Shown: positions 33,954 through 46,440, counted from the stretch's first letter. The stretch is 64,000 nucleotides of DNA from DASSQJ01 sp963730165 (GCA_963730165.1 CAVSQS010000001.1:186001-250000), one strand, 5' to 3'. Notes: a model not told the origin generated them from the letters alone. Program-made: numbers and translations.

Positions 33954-34619
33954 ATGAGCCTCCCCGCGGCGGTCCTCTGGGACATGGACGGCACCCTCGT
34001 CGACACCGAGCCCTACTGGATCGCGGCCGAGCACGGGATCGTCGAGGAGCACGGCGGCACGTGGAACGACGAGTTCGCCCACCAGCTCGTCGGCAACGAC
34101 CTCATGGTGTCCGCGGCGTTCATCCGAGACCACTCGCCGATCACCTGGGAGCCGGACCGGATCGTCGAGGAGCTCCTGGTGCGTGTCGTCGCCCGGGTCA
34201 GACAGCACGTGCCCTGGCGCCCGGGGGCCCGGGAGCTGCTCGCCGCCCTCGGCGACGCCGGCGTCCCCAGCGCGCTCGTCACGATGTCGTGGCGCTCGCT
34301 CGCGGACGCCGTCGTCGAGGCCCTTCCGGACGGCACGTTCGCCGTCGTCGTCACCGGTGACGAGGTCCCGCACGGCAAGCCCCACCCGGCTCCGTACCAC
34401 CGTGCCGCGGGCCTCCTGGGTGTCGAGCCGGTGGCGTGCGTGGCGATCGAGGACAGCCCCACAGGGGTGCGCTCCGCGGTGGCCGCCGGGGTGCCGACGC
34501 TCGCCGTCCCCCATGTCGTGCCCGTCCCGCCGACCGCCGGCGCGGTGCACGTCGATACGCTCAGCGGGATGACACCGGAGCGGCTCGCCGAGCTGGCCCG
34601 CTCACTCGTCGTCGGGTGA
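33954..34619 (+). CDS. HAD family hydrolase (beta-phosphoglucomutase-like)
   Basis: Phosphatase of 221 residues. The nucleophile motif is LWDMDGTLVDTEPYW at residues 8-22 (Asp10 and Asp12). A helical cap covers about 20-85, the threonine motif is in ALVTMSW near 105, the Lys motif is in GKPHPAPYHRAA near 141, and the metal site is in AIEDSPTGVRSA near 164. The layout is that of the GS1-like/beta-phosphoglucomutase subfamily; the substrate is probably a small phospho-sugar or nucleotide but is not determined. Its last 18 bases overlap the end of the RecB-like gene. Confidence 0.92.
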   Translation: MSLPAAVLWDMDGTLVDTEPYWIAAEHGIVEEHGGTWNDEFAHQLVGNDLMVSAAFIRDHSPITWEPDRIVEELLVRVVARVRQHVPWRPGARELLAALGDAGVPSALVTMSWRSLADAVVEALPDGTFAVVVTGDEVPHGKPHPAPYHRAAGLLGVEPVACVAIEDSPTGVRSAVAAGVPTLAVPHVVPVPPTAGAVHVDTLSGMTPERLAELARSLVVG

Positions 34620-35447
34620 CGCCGCCCCGGACCGGGCGGGGTCGAGCGCGATGAGGTGGGCGCCCTCGGGCAGCGGCGGTGGAGTCCCGCCGAACTCGGG
34701 GCAGAAGTCGCGGAAGTCGCACCAGTCGCACAGGCGCGAGACGCGGGGCCTGAAGTCGCCGGTCGTCGCCGCCCGGACGACGGCGTCCCAGATCGCGCGG
34801 ACGTTGCGCTCGATCGCGAGCAGGTCGCGCTCGTCGGGCGCGTACCGGACCACCTCGCCGTTCCCGAGGTAGACGAGCTGGAGGAGCCGGGGGATCTCCC
34901 CGCGGGTGCGCCACAGCACGAGGGCGTAGAACTTCATCTGGAAGAGCGCCTTGGCCTCGAAGGCCTCGCCGGGGGAGCGCCCGGTCTTGTAGTCGACGAC
35001 GCGCATGGCGCCGTCGGGCGCGACGTCCAGGCGGTCGACGTACCCTCGCAGGGTCAGCCCGTCGAGCTGGGTCTCGACGTAGAGCTCACGAGCCTCGGGC
35101 TCGAGGCGGGTGGGGTCCTCGAGGCCGAACCAGGCCTCCACCAGGGTGCGGGCCCCGGCGAGCCAGGTCTCCTCGGTGAGGTCGGTGTGCTCGGCGACCA
35201 TCGTCGCGAGCTCGGGCCGCTCCTCGACGAGGGCCCGCCATCGGGGCTCCAGGAGGGCGGTCGCGGCGTCGGGGGTGCGCTCGTGGGCGGGGAGCTCGAA
35301 GACGTGCTCGAGCACGGCGTGGACGAGGGTGCCACGGACCGCGGCGGGGGACGGGGGACCCTCGAGCTTGTCGATGGTGCGGAACCGGAAGAGCAGCGGG
35401 CACTGCTTGAAGTCCGCGGCACGGCTCGGCGACAGGGCGGGGGGCAT
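34602..35447 (-). CDS. RecB-family PD-(D/E)XK exonuclease with Fe-S cysteines
   Basis: Nuclease-domain protein of 281 residues of the Cas4/RecB-like, AddB-type group. Four cysteines that would hold a 4Fe-4S cluster are Cys16 (DFKQCPLLFRF) and Cys240, Cys243, Cys249 (CDWCDFRDFC). Between them are the nuclease motifs: the His in VRGTLVHAVLEHVF near 44, the Asp in GYVDRLDVAPDG near 139, VVDYKTG near 151 with the catalytic Asp and Lys, and QMKFYALVL. No helicase domain, so it is a stand-alone nuclease. No cas genes are nearby. Start set by minus-strand TAGCGT at 35455-35460, 7 nt upstream. Confidence 0.92.
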   Translation of the reverse strand: MPPALSPSRAADFKQCPLLFRFRTIDKLEGPPSPAAVRGTLVHAVLEHVFELPAHERTPDAATALLEPRWRALVEERPELATMVAEHTDLTEETWLAGARTLVEAWFGLEDPTRLEPEARELYVETQLDGLTLRGYVDRLDVAPDGAMRVVDYKTGRSPGEAFEAKALFQMKFYALVLWRTRGEIPRLLQLVYLGNGEVVRYAPDERDLLAIERNVRAIWDAVVRAATTGDFRPRVSRLCDWCDFRDFCPEFGGTPPPLPEGAHLIALDPARSGAASPDDE

Positions 35448-35454
35448 GTGGCCC

Positions 35455-35460
35455 ACGCTA
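35455..35460 (-). promoter_or_regulatory. -10 box, leaderless, RecB-like nuclease
   Basis: TAGCGT on the minus strand, 7 nt before ATG 35447, inside the short gap after metH. Confidence 0.5.
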
Positions 35461-35498
35461 GGCGCCGCCCCCGACACCGCCACGGCACCACCCCGGGG

Positions 35499-39314
<3,816 letters not shown>

Positions 39315-39346
39315 GGGCAGAGGGACAGTATGCCGCGCCCCTCGCG

Positions 39347-39352
39347 TAGGGT
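39347..39352 (+). promoter_or_regulatory. -10 box, leaderless, S2P-like protease
   Basis: TAGGGT ending 7 nt before ATG 39360. Confidence 0.5.
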
Positions 39353-39359
39353 CCGTGGC

Positions 39360-40475
39360 ATGTCCGTGTCCACCCCGCCGCCTCCGGCCGGGGCGCTTCG
39401 GATCGGCGGGGTCGCAGGTGTGCCCGTGTACCTCGACCGCACCTGGCTCGTCCTCGCGGCCGTCGTCGCGTGGACCGGCTGGCAGGCCGGCCAGGGCCTC
39501 GGCTCGGGCACCCAGGTGGCCTACGCCCTCTGGCTCGTCGTCAGCGTCCTCGTCGCGGTCCTCGGGCACGAGGTGGGCCACGCCGTCGTCGCGCGGGCGC
39601 TCGGGTTCCGCGTGCACCGGGTCGTGGCGACGCTCATGGGTGGGCACACCGCCTACGACGGGACCGGCGCCACCCCGGGACGCACCGCCGCGGTCGCGGT
39701 CGCCGGGCCGGCGGTCAACCTGCTCCTCGCGGCGCTCGGCTGGTTCGCTGCGTCGACGCTCGGCTGGCCCGAGTCGTTGTTCGCGTCGGCGTTCGCGTGG
39801 ATGAACCTGCTCCTCGCCGGGTTCAACCTCCTGCCCGGGTTACCGCTCGACGGTGGCGCGGCCCTCCAGTCCCTCGTGTGGGGCGTCAGCGGCCGCCGCG
39901 ACCTCGGCATCCTCGTCGCCGGGTGGGCGGGCCGGGTCCTCGCGGTCGGCATCGTGCTCTGGTTCGGCGTCGCTCCGCTCCTCGCGGGAAGCGTGCAGAC
40001 CTTCGACCTGGTCATCTCGCTCGTCATGGGGTGGATCCTCTGGGCGGGGGCGACGTCCGCGCTCCAGCGGGCCCCGCTCGAGCGGCTGCTGCGCGTCGTG
40101 CGGCCCGAGCAGGTCATCGAGCCCGTGCTCGTCGTCCCGCCCTCGACGCCCGTCTCCGAGCTCGTCGAGGCTCCCCACCGGATCGTCGCGCTCGACGAGC
40201 GCCGGCTGCCGAGCCTCGTCCTGCCCACGCACGAGGACGGCGTCCCCGACCTGGCCACTCTCCCTCCGCACACGCGGCTCGGGTCCCTCGTCGTGCGTCT
40301 CCCGGACAGCTGCCTCGTCGAGCTCGGCCCCGGTTCCGACCTCGAGCCGGTGCTGCGGGCGATGAACGCCACCGGCTGGGGGCTCGTCGTCGTGTCGCAC
40401 GCGGGGGTCGTCCAGGGCCTGGTCACCTCCGAGCACCTCGAGGCGGTGGCCCGGCAGGCCCTGCGCCGGAACTAG
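39360..40475 (+). CDS. Site-2 protease family zinc metalloprotease
   Basis: Intramembrane metalloprotease (M50 family) of 371 residues. The zinc motif HEVGH is at residues 70-74 in a hydrophobic helix, and the third ligand is the Asp in LLPGLPLDGGAALQSL near 158-173. About six hydrophobic segments precede a soluble C-terminal part from about 240 that reads like a pair of CBS-type modules (VLVVPPSTPVSELVE and GVVQGLVTSEHLEAVA). This is the S2P-CBS architecture, which may sense nucleotides. Substrate unknown. It lies directly upstream of trmI and the proteasome genes, a commonly seen order in actinobacteria. Confidence 0.92.
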   Translation: MSVSTPPPPAGALRIGGVAGVPVYLDRTWLVLAAVVAWTGWQAGQGLGSGTQVAYALWLVVSVLVAVLGHEVGHAVVARALGFRVHRVVATLMGGHTAYDGTGATPGRTAAVAVAGPAVNLLLAALGWFAASTLGWPESLFASAFAWMNLLLAGFNLLPGLPLDGGAALQSLVWGVSGRRDLGILVAGWAGRVLAVGIVLWFGVAPLLAGSVQTFDLVISLVMGWILWAGATSALQRAPLERLLRVVRPEQVIEPVLVVPPSTPVSELVEAPHRIVALDERRLPSLVLPTHEDGVPDLATLPPHTRLGSLVVRLPDSCLVELGPGSDLEPVLRAMNATGWGLVVVSHAGVVQGLVTSEHLEAVARQALRRN

Positions 40476-40478
40476 ACT
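40473..40478 (+). promoter_or_regulatory. trmI: -10 box, leaderless, trmI
   Basis: TAGACT ending 8 nt before ATG 40487 and overlapping the stop codon (TAG) of the protease gene. Confidence 0.5.
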
Positions 40479-40486
40479 CCCCGGCC

Positions 40487-41470
40487 ATGACCGTCACCGG
40501 AGCCGAGCGCCGCCGCGGGCCCTTCGCCGAGGGGGACCGGGTCCAGCTGACCGACCCCAAGGGCCGGCTGCACACGATCACGCTCGCCGCGGGCAAGCAG
40601 TTCCACACCCACCGCGGTCACCTCCGGCACGACGACCTCATCGGCGCCCCCGACGGCTCCACGATCACCAACACCGCCGGCGTGGAGTACCTCGCGCTGC
40701 GGCCGCTCCTCGCCGACTACGTCATGTCGATGCCACGGGGCGCGGCGGTCGTCTACCCCAAGGACGCGGGCCAGATCGTCATGATGGCCGACATCCACCC
40801 CGGAGCGACGGTCGTCGAGGCCGGCGTCGGCTCCGGGGCGCTGTCGATGTCCCTGCTGCGAGCGGTCGGCGAGCACGGCCGGCTGCTGTCCTTCGAGCGG
40901 CGCGGCGACTTCGCCGACATCGCCCGGGCCAACGCCCGGGACTTCTTCGGCGGCGAGCACCCGGCGTGGACCGTCTCGGTCGGGGACCTCGTCGAGACAC
41001 TGCCGTCTGTGGTCGGCCCCGGCACGGTCGACCGGGTCGTCCTCGACATGCTCTCCCCCTGGGAGTGCCTCGAGGTGGTCGCCGACGCGCTCGTCCCCGG
41101 TGGCGTCCTCATCTGCTATGTCGCGACGACGACGCAGCTGTCCAAGGTGGCCGAGGCGATGCGCGACCACGGCACGTTCACCGAGCCCCAGGCGTGGGAG
41201 TCCCTCGTCCGCGGGTGGCACCTCGAGGGGCTCGCGGTGCGACCGCAGCACCGGATGCACGGGCACACCGGCTTCCTCGTGAGCACCCGCCGGCTCGCGC
41301 CCGGCACGCCGCCGCCGCTGCGCAAGCGGCGCCCGGGTGGCGGGTACGTCACGAGCGAGGACGCGACCGACGCCGACTGGACCCCGGAGAACGTCGGCGA
41401 GCGCGTGCCGTCCGACAAGAAGGTGCGCAAGGTGCGGCGATCCGTGACCGGAACGTTCGAAACTTCCTGA
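40487..41470 (+). CDS. trmI: tRNA (adenine-58-N1)-methyltransferase TrmI
   Basis: AdoMet-dependent enzyme of 327 residues forming m1A58 in the T loop of tRNAs, acting as a tetramer. The N-terminal beta-barrel (RVQLTDPKGRLHTITL) is followed by the conserved YPKDAGQIVMMADIHPGATV near 85-104. The AdoMet motif is VVEAGVGSGALSMSLL near 105-120, with the base-binding LDMLSPWE near 185-192. The C-terminal tail is basic and partly disordered. Position immediately upstream of arc is conserved in actinobacteria. Confidence 0.95.
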   Translation: MTVTGAERRRGPFAEGDRVQLTDPKGRLHTITLAAGKQFHTHRGHLRHDDLIGAPDGSTITNTAGVEYLALRPLLADYVMSMPRGAAVVYPKDAGQIVMMADIHPGATVVEAGVGSGALSMSLLRAVGEHGRLLSFERRGDFADIARANARDFFGGEHPAWTVSVGDLVETLPSVVGPGTVDRVVLDMLSPWECLEVVADALVPGGVLICYVATTTQLSKVAEAMRDHGTFTEPQAWESLVRGWHLEGLAVRPQHRMHGHTGFLVSTRRLAPGTPPPLRKRRPGGGYVTSEDATDADWTPENVGERVPSDKKVRKVRRSVTGTFETS

Positions 41471-41481
41471 CCCGGCGGGGT

Positions 41482-41487
41482 TATCGT
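41482..41487 (+). promoter_or_regulatory. arc: -10 box, near-leaderless, arc
   Basis: TATCGT ending 5 nt before ATG 41493. The same TATCGTCGAGC string occurs before dop (48821-48831), suggesting a shared promoter type for these two proteasome genes. Confidence 0.5.
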
Positions 41488-41492
41488 CGAGC

Positions 41493-43241
41493 ATGAGCAC
41501 CGACCAGCCCCAGGACCCGTCGGTCCAGCGCGAGCAGCTCGAGGCCGAGCGCCGCTCGCTCGAGGCCGAGATCGCGGCCCTCCGGTCGCGCGGTGAGGTG
41601 AGTCCGGCGCAGCTGCGCTCGATGGAGCGTGACCTGGGCCAGCTCCGAGCGCAGATCGCGACGCTGTCGGCCCAGAACGAGCGTCTGGTCCGCACACTGC
41701 GCGACGCCCGCGAGCAGATCGTCACCCTCAAGTCGGAGGTCGACCGGCTCGCGCAGCCGCCCGCCGCCTACGGCACGGTGATCGAGGTCTTCGAGGACGG
41801 CACCGCCGACGTCCTGACGAGCGGGCGGAAGATGCACGTCGCCGTGAGCCCGTCGGTCGATGCCGAGCACCTCGTGGCCGGCCGCGAGGTCATGCTCAAC
41901 GAGGCGATGAACGTCGTCGCTGCCCACGGGTACGAGGTCGTCGGCGAGGTGGTCCTCTGCAAGGAGGTCCTCGAGGACGGCCGCGTCCTCGTCGTCGCGC
42001 AGGCCGACGAGGAGCGCGTCTGCCGCGTGGCCGGGTCGCTCACCGGCGAGAAGGTCCGGGCCGGTGACGCCCTGCTCCTCGAGAGCCGTTCGGGCTTCGT
42101 CTACGAGCGGATCCCCAAGGCCGAGGTGGCCGACCTCGTCCTCGAGGAGGTACCCGACATCGACTACTCGGACATCGGAGGCCTGAGCAGCCAGATCGAG
42201 GCCATCCGCGACGCCGTCGAGCTGCCCTACCTGCACCCCGACCTCTACACCGAGCACCAGCTGAAGCCCCCCAAGGGGGTGCTCCTCTACGGTCCGCCCG
42301 GGTGCGGGAAGACGATGATCGCCAAGGCGGTCGCGGCCTCCCTCGCCCGCAAGGTGGCCGAGAAGGAGGACCGGGAGCCCGGCAAGTCCTACTTCCTCAA
42401 CATCAAGGGCCCCGAGCTGCTCAACAAGTACGTCGGGGAGACCGAGCGGCACATCCGGCTGATCTTCCAGCGGGCTCGCGAGAAGTCCAACGAGGGCTAC
42501 CCGGTCGTCGTGTTCTTCGACGAGATGGAGTCCCTCTTCCGGACCCGCGGGTCCGGGGTCTCCTCCGACGTCGAGACGACGATCGTCCCCCAGCTCCTCG
42601 CCGAGATCGACGGGGTCGAGGGGCTCGAGAACGTCATCGTCATCGGGGCCTCCAACCGCGAGGACATGATCGACCCGGCCATCCTGCGTCCCGGTCGCCT
42701 CGACCAGAAGATCAAGATCGAGCGCCCGGACGCCGAGTCCGCGCGGGACATCTTCGGGAAGTACCTGACGACCTCGCTGCCGCTGCACCCCGACGACGTC
42801 GCGCAGAACGGGGGGTCCGACGAGGCCACCGTGCAGGCGATGATCGACGCGGTCGTCCTGCGCATGTACTCGGAGGAGGAGGAGAACCGCTTCCTCGAGG
42901 TCACCTACGCCGGTGGCGACAAGGAGATCCTCTACTTCAAGGACTTCAACTCGGGAGCGATGATCCAGAACATCGTCGACCGGGCCAAGAAGACGGCGAT
43001 CAAGGACTTCCTCGACACCGGCCAGCGTGGGCTGCGGGTCGAGCACCTGCTCTCCTCGTGCTCCGACGAGTTCCGCGAGAACGAGGACCTGCCGAACACG
43101 ACGAACCCCGATGACTGGGCCCGGATCTCAGGGAAGAAGGGGGAGCGGATCGTCTACATCCGCACCCTCATCAAGACCAAGGAGGGTTCCGAGCCCGGCA
43201 AGTCGATCAACACCGTGGCCAACACCGGTCAGTACCTCTGA
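41493..43241 (+). CDS. arc: Proteasome-associated AAA ATPase ARC (Mpa)
   Basis: Hexameric unfoldase of 582 residues that recognises Pup-tagged proteins and feeds them to the 20S core. An N-terminal coiled coil (about 5-85; REQLEAERRSLEAEIAAL is typical) binds Pup. Two OB-fold rings follow (about 90-225), then the AAA domain with Walker A YGPPGCGKTMIAKA at 267, Walker B VVVFFDEMESLF near 340 and arginine-finger region RPGRLDQKIKIERP near 400. The C-terminus ends GQYL, the penultimate-tyrosine motif that docks into PrcA pockets. Unlike most relatives it is not directly followed by dop. Confidence 0.97.
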   Translation: MSTDQPQDPSVQREQLEAERRSLEAEIAALRSRGEVSPAQLRSMERDLGQLRAQIATLSAQNERLVRTLRDAREQIVTLKSEVDRLAQPPAAYGTVIEVFEDGTADVLTSGRKMHVAVSPSVDAEHLVAGREVMLNEAMNVVAAHGYEVVGEVVLCKEVLEDGRVLVVAQADEERVCRVAGSLTGEKVRAGDALLLESRSGFVYERIPKAEVADLVLEEVPDIDYSDIGGLSSQIEAIRDAVELPYLHPDLYTEHQLKPPKGVLLYGPPGCGKTMIAKAVAASLARKVAEKEDREPGKSYFLNIKGPELLNKYVGETERHIRLIFQRAREKSNEGYPVVVFFDEMESLFRTRGSGVSSDVETTIVPQLLAEIDGVEGLENVIVIGASNREDMIDPAILRPGRLDQKIKIERPDAESARDIFGKYLTTSLPLHPDDVAQNGGSDEATVQAMIDAVVLRMYSEEEENRFLEVTYAGGDKEILYFKDFNSGAMIQNIVDRAKKTAIKDFLDTGQRGLRVEHLLSSCSDEFRENEDLPNTTNPDDWARISGKKGERIVYIRTLIKTKEGSEPGKSINTVANTGQYL

Positions 43242-43285
43242 CCTCCGGTCCGGCCCCCCGTCCGGAGCGGGCCGGCCGATCGGGG

Positions 43286-43633
43286 TCAGCCGAGGAGGCC
43301 GGCGACGAGCCGCCAGCCGAGGAGGAGGGCCGACAGCACCAGCGTCGCGACGAGGACGAAGGACCACGCGGTGCCCTGGTCGACGGCGACACGCACGAGC
43401 ATGCCGACGGCCACGGTGCCGGCGACGACGACTGCGCCGAAGCCCAGGCTGCGCGGGACGCCGTCGAGGGCGAGCGTTGCGACGAGCCACCCGGTGGCGG
43501 CGCCCACGAGGAACGGCCACGCCGTGCGTGCGATGCCCGCGAGGTCGAGGCCCTCCGCGTGCGACCGGCGCCCGACCGCCGCGAACACCAGGACGAGGGC
43601 GGCGTCGAGCGCCGCCGGGAGCAGCCGGCTCAC
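43286..43633 (-). CDS. DUF3054 family membrane protein
   Basis: Membrane protein of 115 residues with four hydrophobic segments (about 5-17, 33-52, 60-80, 90-110), matching DUF3054 by the N-terminal LDAALVLVFAAVGRRSHAEG and AWPFLVGAATGWLVA. Function unknown. Its GTG at 43633 overlaps the prs stop (GTGA), so it is co-translated with the pyrophosphokinase gene. It converges on arc with a 44-bp gap that contains only a weak inverted repeat. Confidence 0.8.
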   Translation of the reverse strand: MSRLLPAALDAALVLVFAAVGRRSHAEGLDLAGIARTAWPFLVGAATGWLVATLALDGVPRSLGFGAVVVAGTVAVGMLVRVAVDQGTAWSFVLVATLVLSALLLGWRLVAGLLG

Positions 43634-44622
43634 TGACCGACCCGGTCGAAGAGCGAGCGCTGGCGCGGCGGGGCGTGGGTCGGGTCGACGCCGTCGAAGA
43701 GGCTCGAGACCGACTCGCCGTCGTGGATCCGGTGGATGGCCTCGGCGAAGAGTCCCGACACCGAGCGCACCCGCAGCTGCGGCCAGTCGAGCGGGGCCGG
43801 GACGGTGTCGGTGGTGACGACCTCCCGGATCATCGGGTGCGTCGAGAGTCGCTGGACCGCGCTGCCGGCGAACAGTCCGTGCGTGCACGCCACGGCGGCC
43901 TCGGTGACGCCCTGGTCGGCGAGCCGGTCGAGGAGCTCGACGATGCTGCCACCGGTCGCGATCTCGTCGTCGAGGACGACGGCCCTCCGCCCGGCCACGT
44001 CTCCCACGATCGAGTCGATGACGACCCGGTCGTCGGCGAGCCGCCGCTTGGACCCCGCGGCCACGGGCAGACCGAGCAGCCGCGCGAACTGGGTGGCGTC
44101 CTTGGCGTTCCCGAGGTCGGGGGAGACGACGACGGTGTCGGAGAGGTCCTGTGAGCGGAAGTGGTCGGCGAGGATGCCGAGCGCGGTGAGGTGGTCGACC
44201 GGCACGGAGAAGAAGCCGTGCACCTGAGGGGCGTGGAGGTTCATCGTGATCACCCGGTCCGCCCCGGCCGCGTCGATGAGGTCGGCGACCAGTCGCCCCC
44301 CGAGTGAGATCCGAGAGGCGTCCTTCTTGTCGGAGCGGGCGTACGCGTAGTGGGGGATCACCGCGGTGACCATGGCCGCGGAGGCTCCGCGGGCCGCGTC
44401 GATCATGAGGAGCAGCTCCATGAGGGAGTCCTGGGTCGGCGGGACGAGCGGCTGGACGACGTAGACGTCGCGCTGGCGGCAGTTGGCGAGCAGCTGGACC
44501 TGGAGGCAGTCGTTGCTGAACCGGGTGATGAGCGTCTCGGAGAGCTGGACCCCCAACCCGTCGCAGATCCGGTGGGCGAGCTCCGGGTGGGCCGACCCGG
44601 AGAAGACCACGATCTCCCGCAT
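43630..44622 (-). CDS. Ribose-phosphate pyrophosphokinase
   Basis: Enzyme of 330 residues making PRPP from ribose-5-phosphate and ATP. ATP-binding region AVIPHYAYARSDKKDASR near 88-105, in which SDKK replaces the usual QDRK. Divalent-ion loop VITMNLHAPQVHGFF near 124-138. PRPP-binding motif VVLDDEIATGGSIVE near 212-226, where the common form is DDMIDTGGT. These changes mark it as divergent from the housekeeping Prs that usually sits with glmU, so it may be a second copy. A minus-strand TACGCT (44629-44634) lies 6 nt before the ATG. Co-expressed with the DUF3054 gene. Confidence 0.9.
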   Translation of the reverse strand: MREIVVFSGSAHPELAHRICDGLGVQLSETLITRFSNDCLQVQLLANCRQRDVYVVQPLVPPTQDSLMELLLMIDAARGASAAMVTAVIPHYAYARSDKKDASRISLGGRLVADLIDAAGADRVITMNLHAPQVHGFFSVPVDHLTALGILADHFRSQDLSDTVVVSPDLGNAKDATQFARLLGLPVAAGSKRRLADDRVVIDSIVGDVAGRRAVVLDDEIATGGSIVELLDRLADQGVTEAAVACTHGLFAGSAVQRLSTHPMIREVVTTDTVPAPLDWPQLRVRSVSGLFAEAIHRIHDGESVSSLFDGVDPTHAPPRQRSLFDRVGQ

Positions 44623-44628
44623 GCCGTC

Positions 44629-44734
44629 AGCGTATCCGTCGGGCGACGCGGGGGCCGGGCTGTGTGCAGACCGCCGTCGGTGCGGCGCCCGGCGGGTGCC
44701 GTTGACGACCACGCCCGAGTCACGGCACTATGCT
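44629..44734. promoter_or_regulatory. Divergent promoters, prs homolog / REC-flavoprotein gene
   Basis: Minus strand: TACGCT at 44629-44634, 6 nt from ATG 44622. Plus strand: TATGCT at 44729-44734, giving a leader of about 38 nt. GAAGGGA at 44767-44773 is the likely ribosome-binding site before ATG 44779. Confidence 0.5.
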
Positions 44735-44778
44735 CCGCCTGTCGGCCCTCACTGGACGAGACCGGCGAAGGGAACGTG

Positions 44779-46440
44779 ATGGCCAAGCCGATCATCCTGA
44801 CGGTCGACGACGACCCGGCCGTCTCGCAGGCCATCACCCGGGACCTGCGCGTCCGGTACGCCGGTCGGTACCGTCTGGTGCGCGCGACGTCCGGCGCCGA
44901 GGCCCTCCAGACGCTCGAGGCGCTGGTGGGACGTGACCTCCCGGTGGCGCTCATCGTGTCCGACCACCGGATGCCGGAGATGACCGGGATCGAGATGCTC
45001 GAGCGGTCCCGGCCGATCACGCCCGGCGCCAAGCGGGTGCTCCTCACCGCCTACGCCGACACCGACGTCGCCATCAAGGCGATCAACGACATCGGCCTCG
45101 ACCACTACCTGCTCAAGCCGTGGTCGCCGCCCGAGGAGCGGTTGTACCCCATCCTCGACGACCTCCTCGACGACTGGACCCGCGCCAACGACCGGCGGTT
45201 CGACGGTGTGCGCGTGGTCGGGAACAGGTGGTCCGAGCGCAGCTACGAGACGCGGATGTTCCTCGCGCGCAACTACGTCCACTACCAGTGGCTCGAGCTC
45301 GAGCACGACGCCGAAGCCGACCGTCTCCACGAGCTGTTCGAGGCGACCCCGGAGGACCTGCCCCTCGTCCTGCTCCCCGACGGCACCGTGCTGCGCGCCG
45401 CGAGCACCGCCGACCTGGCGGCCGCGCTCGGCCTGCGGACCGGTGCGACCTCGAGGCTGTACGACCTCGTGGTGATCGGAGCCGGCCCGGCCGGTCTGGC
45501 GGCGGCCGTCTACGGGGCCTCGGAGGGCCTGTCGGTCGCCGTCATCGACCGCGATGCCCCCGGGGGCCAGGCCGGGCAGAGCGCGAGGATCGAGAACTAC
45601 CTCGGCTTCCCCAAGGGACTGAGCGGCGCCGACCTGTCGCAGCGGGCCACCATCCAGGCCACCCGGCTCGGCGCGGAGATGGTGCTGGCGCGCACGGCGG
45701 AGGGCCTCGAGCAGCGCGGTTCGATCCACGCGGTCCGCTTCGACGACGGGTCGGAGATCGAGGCGCGGGCGGTGATCGTGGCGACGGGTGTCTCCTACCG
45801 GCTGCTCGCCGCGGACGGGCTCGCCGGCCTCACCGGCCGCGGGGTGTACTACGGGGCCTCGGCGAGCGAGGCCCGCTCGACCCAGGGGGATGACGTCTAC
45901 GTCGTCGGTGCGGCCAACTCGGCGGGACAGGCGGCGCTGCACCTCGCCGAGTTCGCCCGCAAGGTCGTCATCCTGGTGCGCGGCGCCTCGCTCACCGCCT
46001 CGATGTCGCAGTACCTCGTCGACCGCGTCGAGAAGACCGACAACATCGAGGTGCGCTTCTGCACCGAGGTGCTGCGCGGCGGGGGGAGCGAGCACCTCGA
46101 GTGGCTCACCATCGTGGACCGCACGACCGGTGAGGAGGAGACGGTCACCGCGAACTGGTTGTACGCGTTCATCGGCGCGCTGCCCCGAACCGACTGGCTC
46201 GGCGAGCACGTCGCGCGCGACGAGCGCGGGTTCGTGCTCACGGGGCCCGACGTCGCCCCGCTCGAGGACGAGGGCGTGCGCTGGCCCCTGGCCCGACAGC
46301 CGTTGCTGCTCGAGACCAGCGTGCCCGGCGTGTTCGCCGCCGGCGACGTGCGCCGCAGCTCGATGAAGCGGGTCGCCTCGGCGGTCGGTGAGGGCTCGAC
46401 CGCGGTGAGCAACGTCCACCTCTACCTGGAGACGGTATGA
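44779..46440 (+). CDS. Response regulator fused to glutaredoxin-like and TrxR-like flavoprotein domains
   Basis: Protein of 553 residues. Residues 1-125 are a REC domain with acidic pocket Asp10/Asp11, phospho-acceptor Asp62 (LIVSDHRMPEMTG), Thr90 and Lys113 (YLLKPW). Residues about 140-225 resemble a glutaredoxin/thioredoxin fold (RVVGNRWSERSYETRMFLAR), but the CxxC site is replaced by serines. From 230 on it is a thioredoxin-reductase-like FAD/NAD(P)H enzyme: GAGPAG at 234, VVGAANSAGQAA near 375, and FAAGDVR near the end. The usual CATC is replaced by GASAS at 359. Flavin-dependent redox output controlled by phosphorylation is inferred. Its stop overlaps the kinase gene (ATGA). REC and reductase domains are certain; the reaction is unknown. 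Confidence 0.9.
   Translation: MAKPIILTVDDDPAVSQAITRDLRVRYAGRYRLVRATSGAEALQTLEALVGRDLPVALIVSDHRMPEMTGIEMLERSRPITPGAKRVLLTAYADTDVAIKAINDIGLDHYLLKPWSPPEERLYPILDDLLDDWTRANDRRFDGVRVVGNRWSERSYETRMFLARNYVHYQWLELEHDAEADRLHELFEATPEDLPLVLLPDGTVLRAASTADLAAALGLRTGATSRLYDLVVIGAGPAGLAAAVYGASEGLSVAVIDRDAPGGQAGQSARIENYLGFPKGLSGADLSQRATIQATRLGAEMVLARTAEGLEQRGSIHAVRFDDGSEIEARAVIVATGVSYRLLAADGLAGLTGRGVYYGASASEARSTQGDDVYVVGAANSAGQAALHLAEFARKVVILVRGASLTASMSQYLVDRVEKTDNIEVRFCTEVLRGGGSEHLEWLTIVDRTTGEEETVTANWLYAFIGALPRTDWLGEHVARDERGFVLTGPDVAPLEDEGVRWPLARQPLLLETSVPGVFAAGDVRRSSMKRVASAVGEGSTAVSNVHLYLETV

Noticed and set aside
34602..35447. Cas4 protein
   Set aside because: The Fe-S cysteines and nuclease motifs fit Cas4 as well as RecB/AddB-like proteins, but no cas gene or repeat array is present, so the general name is kept.
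39315..39359. Cobalamin riboswitch upstream of metH
   Set aside because: Only 45 bp separate the metH start from the divergent gene, far too short for the aptamer, and no B12-box-like element is visible.
41481..43046. Minus-strand frame of about 520 codons opposite arc
   Set aside because: Antisense shadow; the ARC protein on the plus strand has all AAA motifs in place.
43243..43267. Terminator between arc and the DUF3054 gene
   Set aside because: CTCCGG/CCGGAG is only a 6-bp stem with a 13-nt loop; too weak to list.
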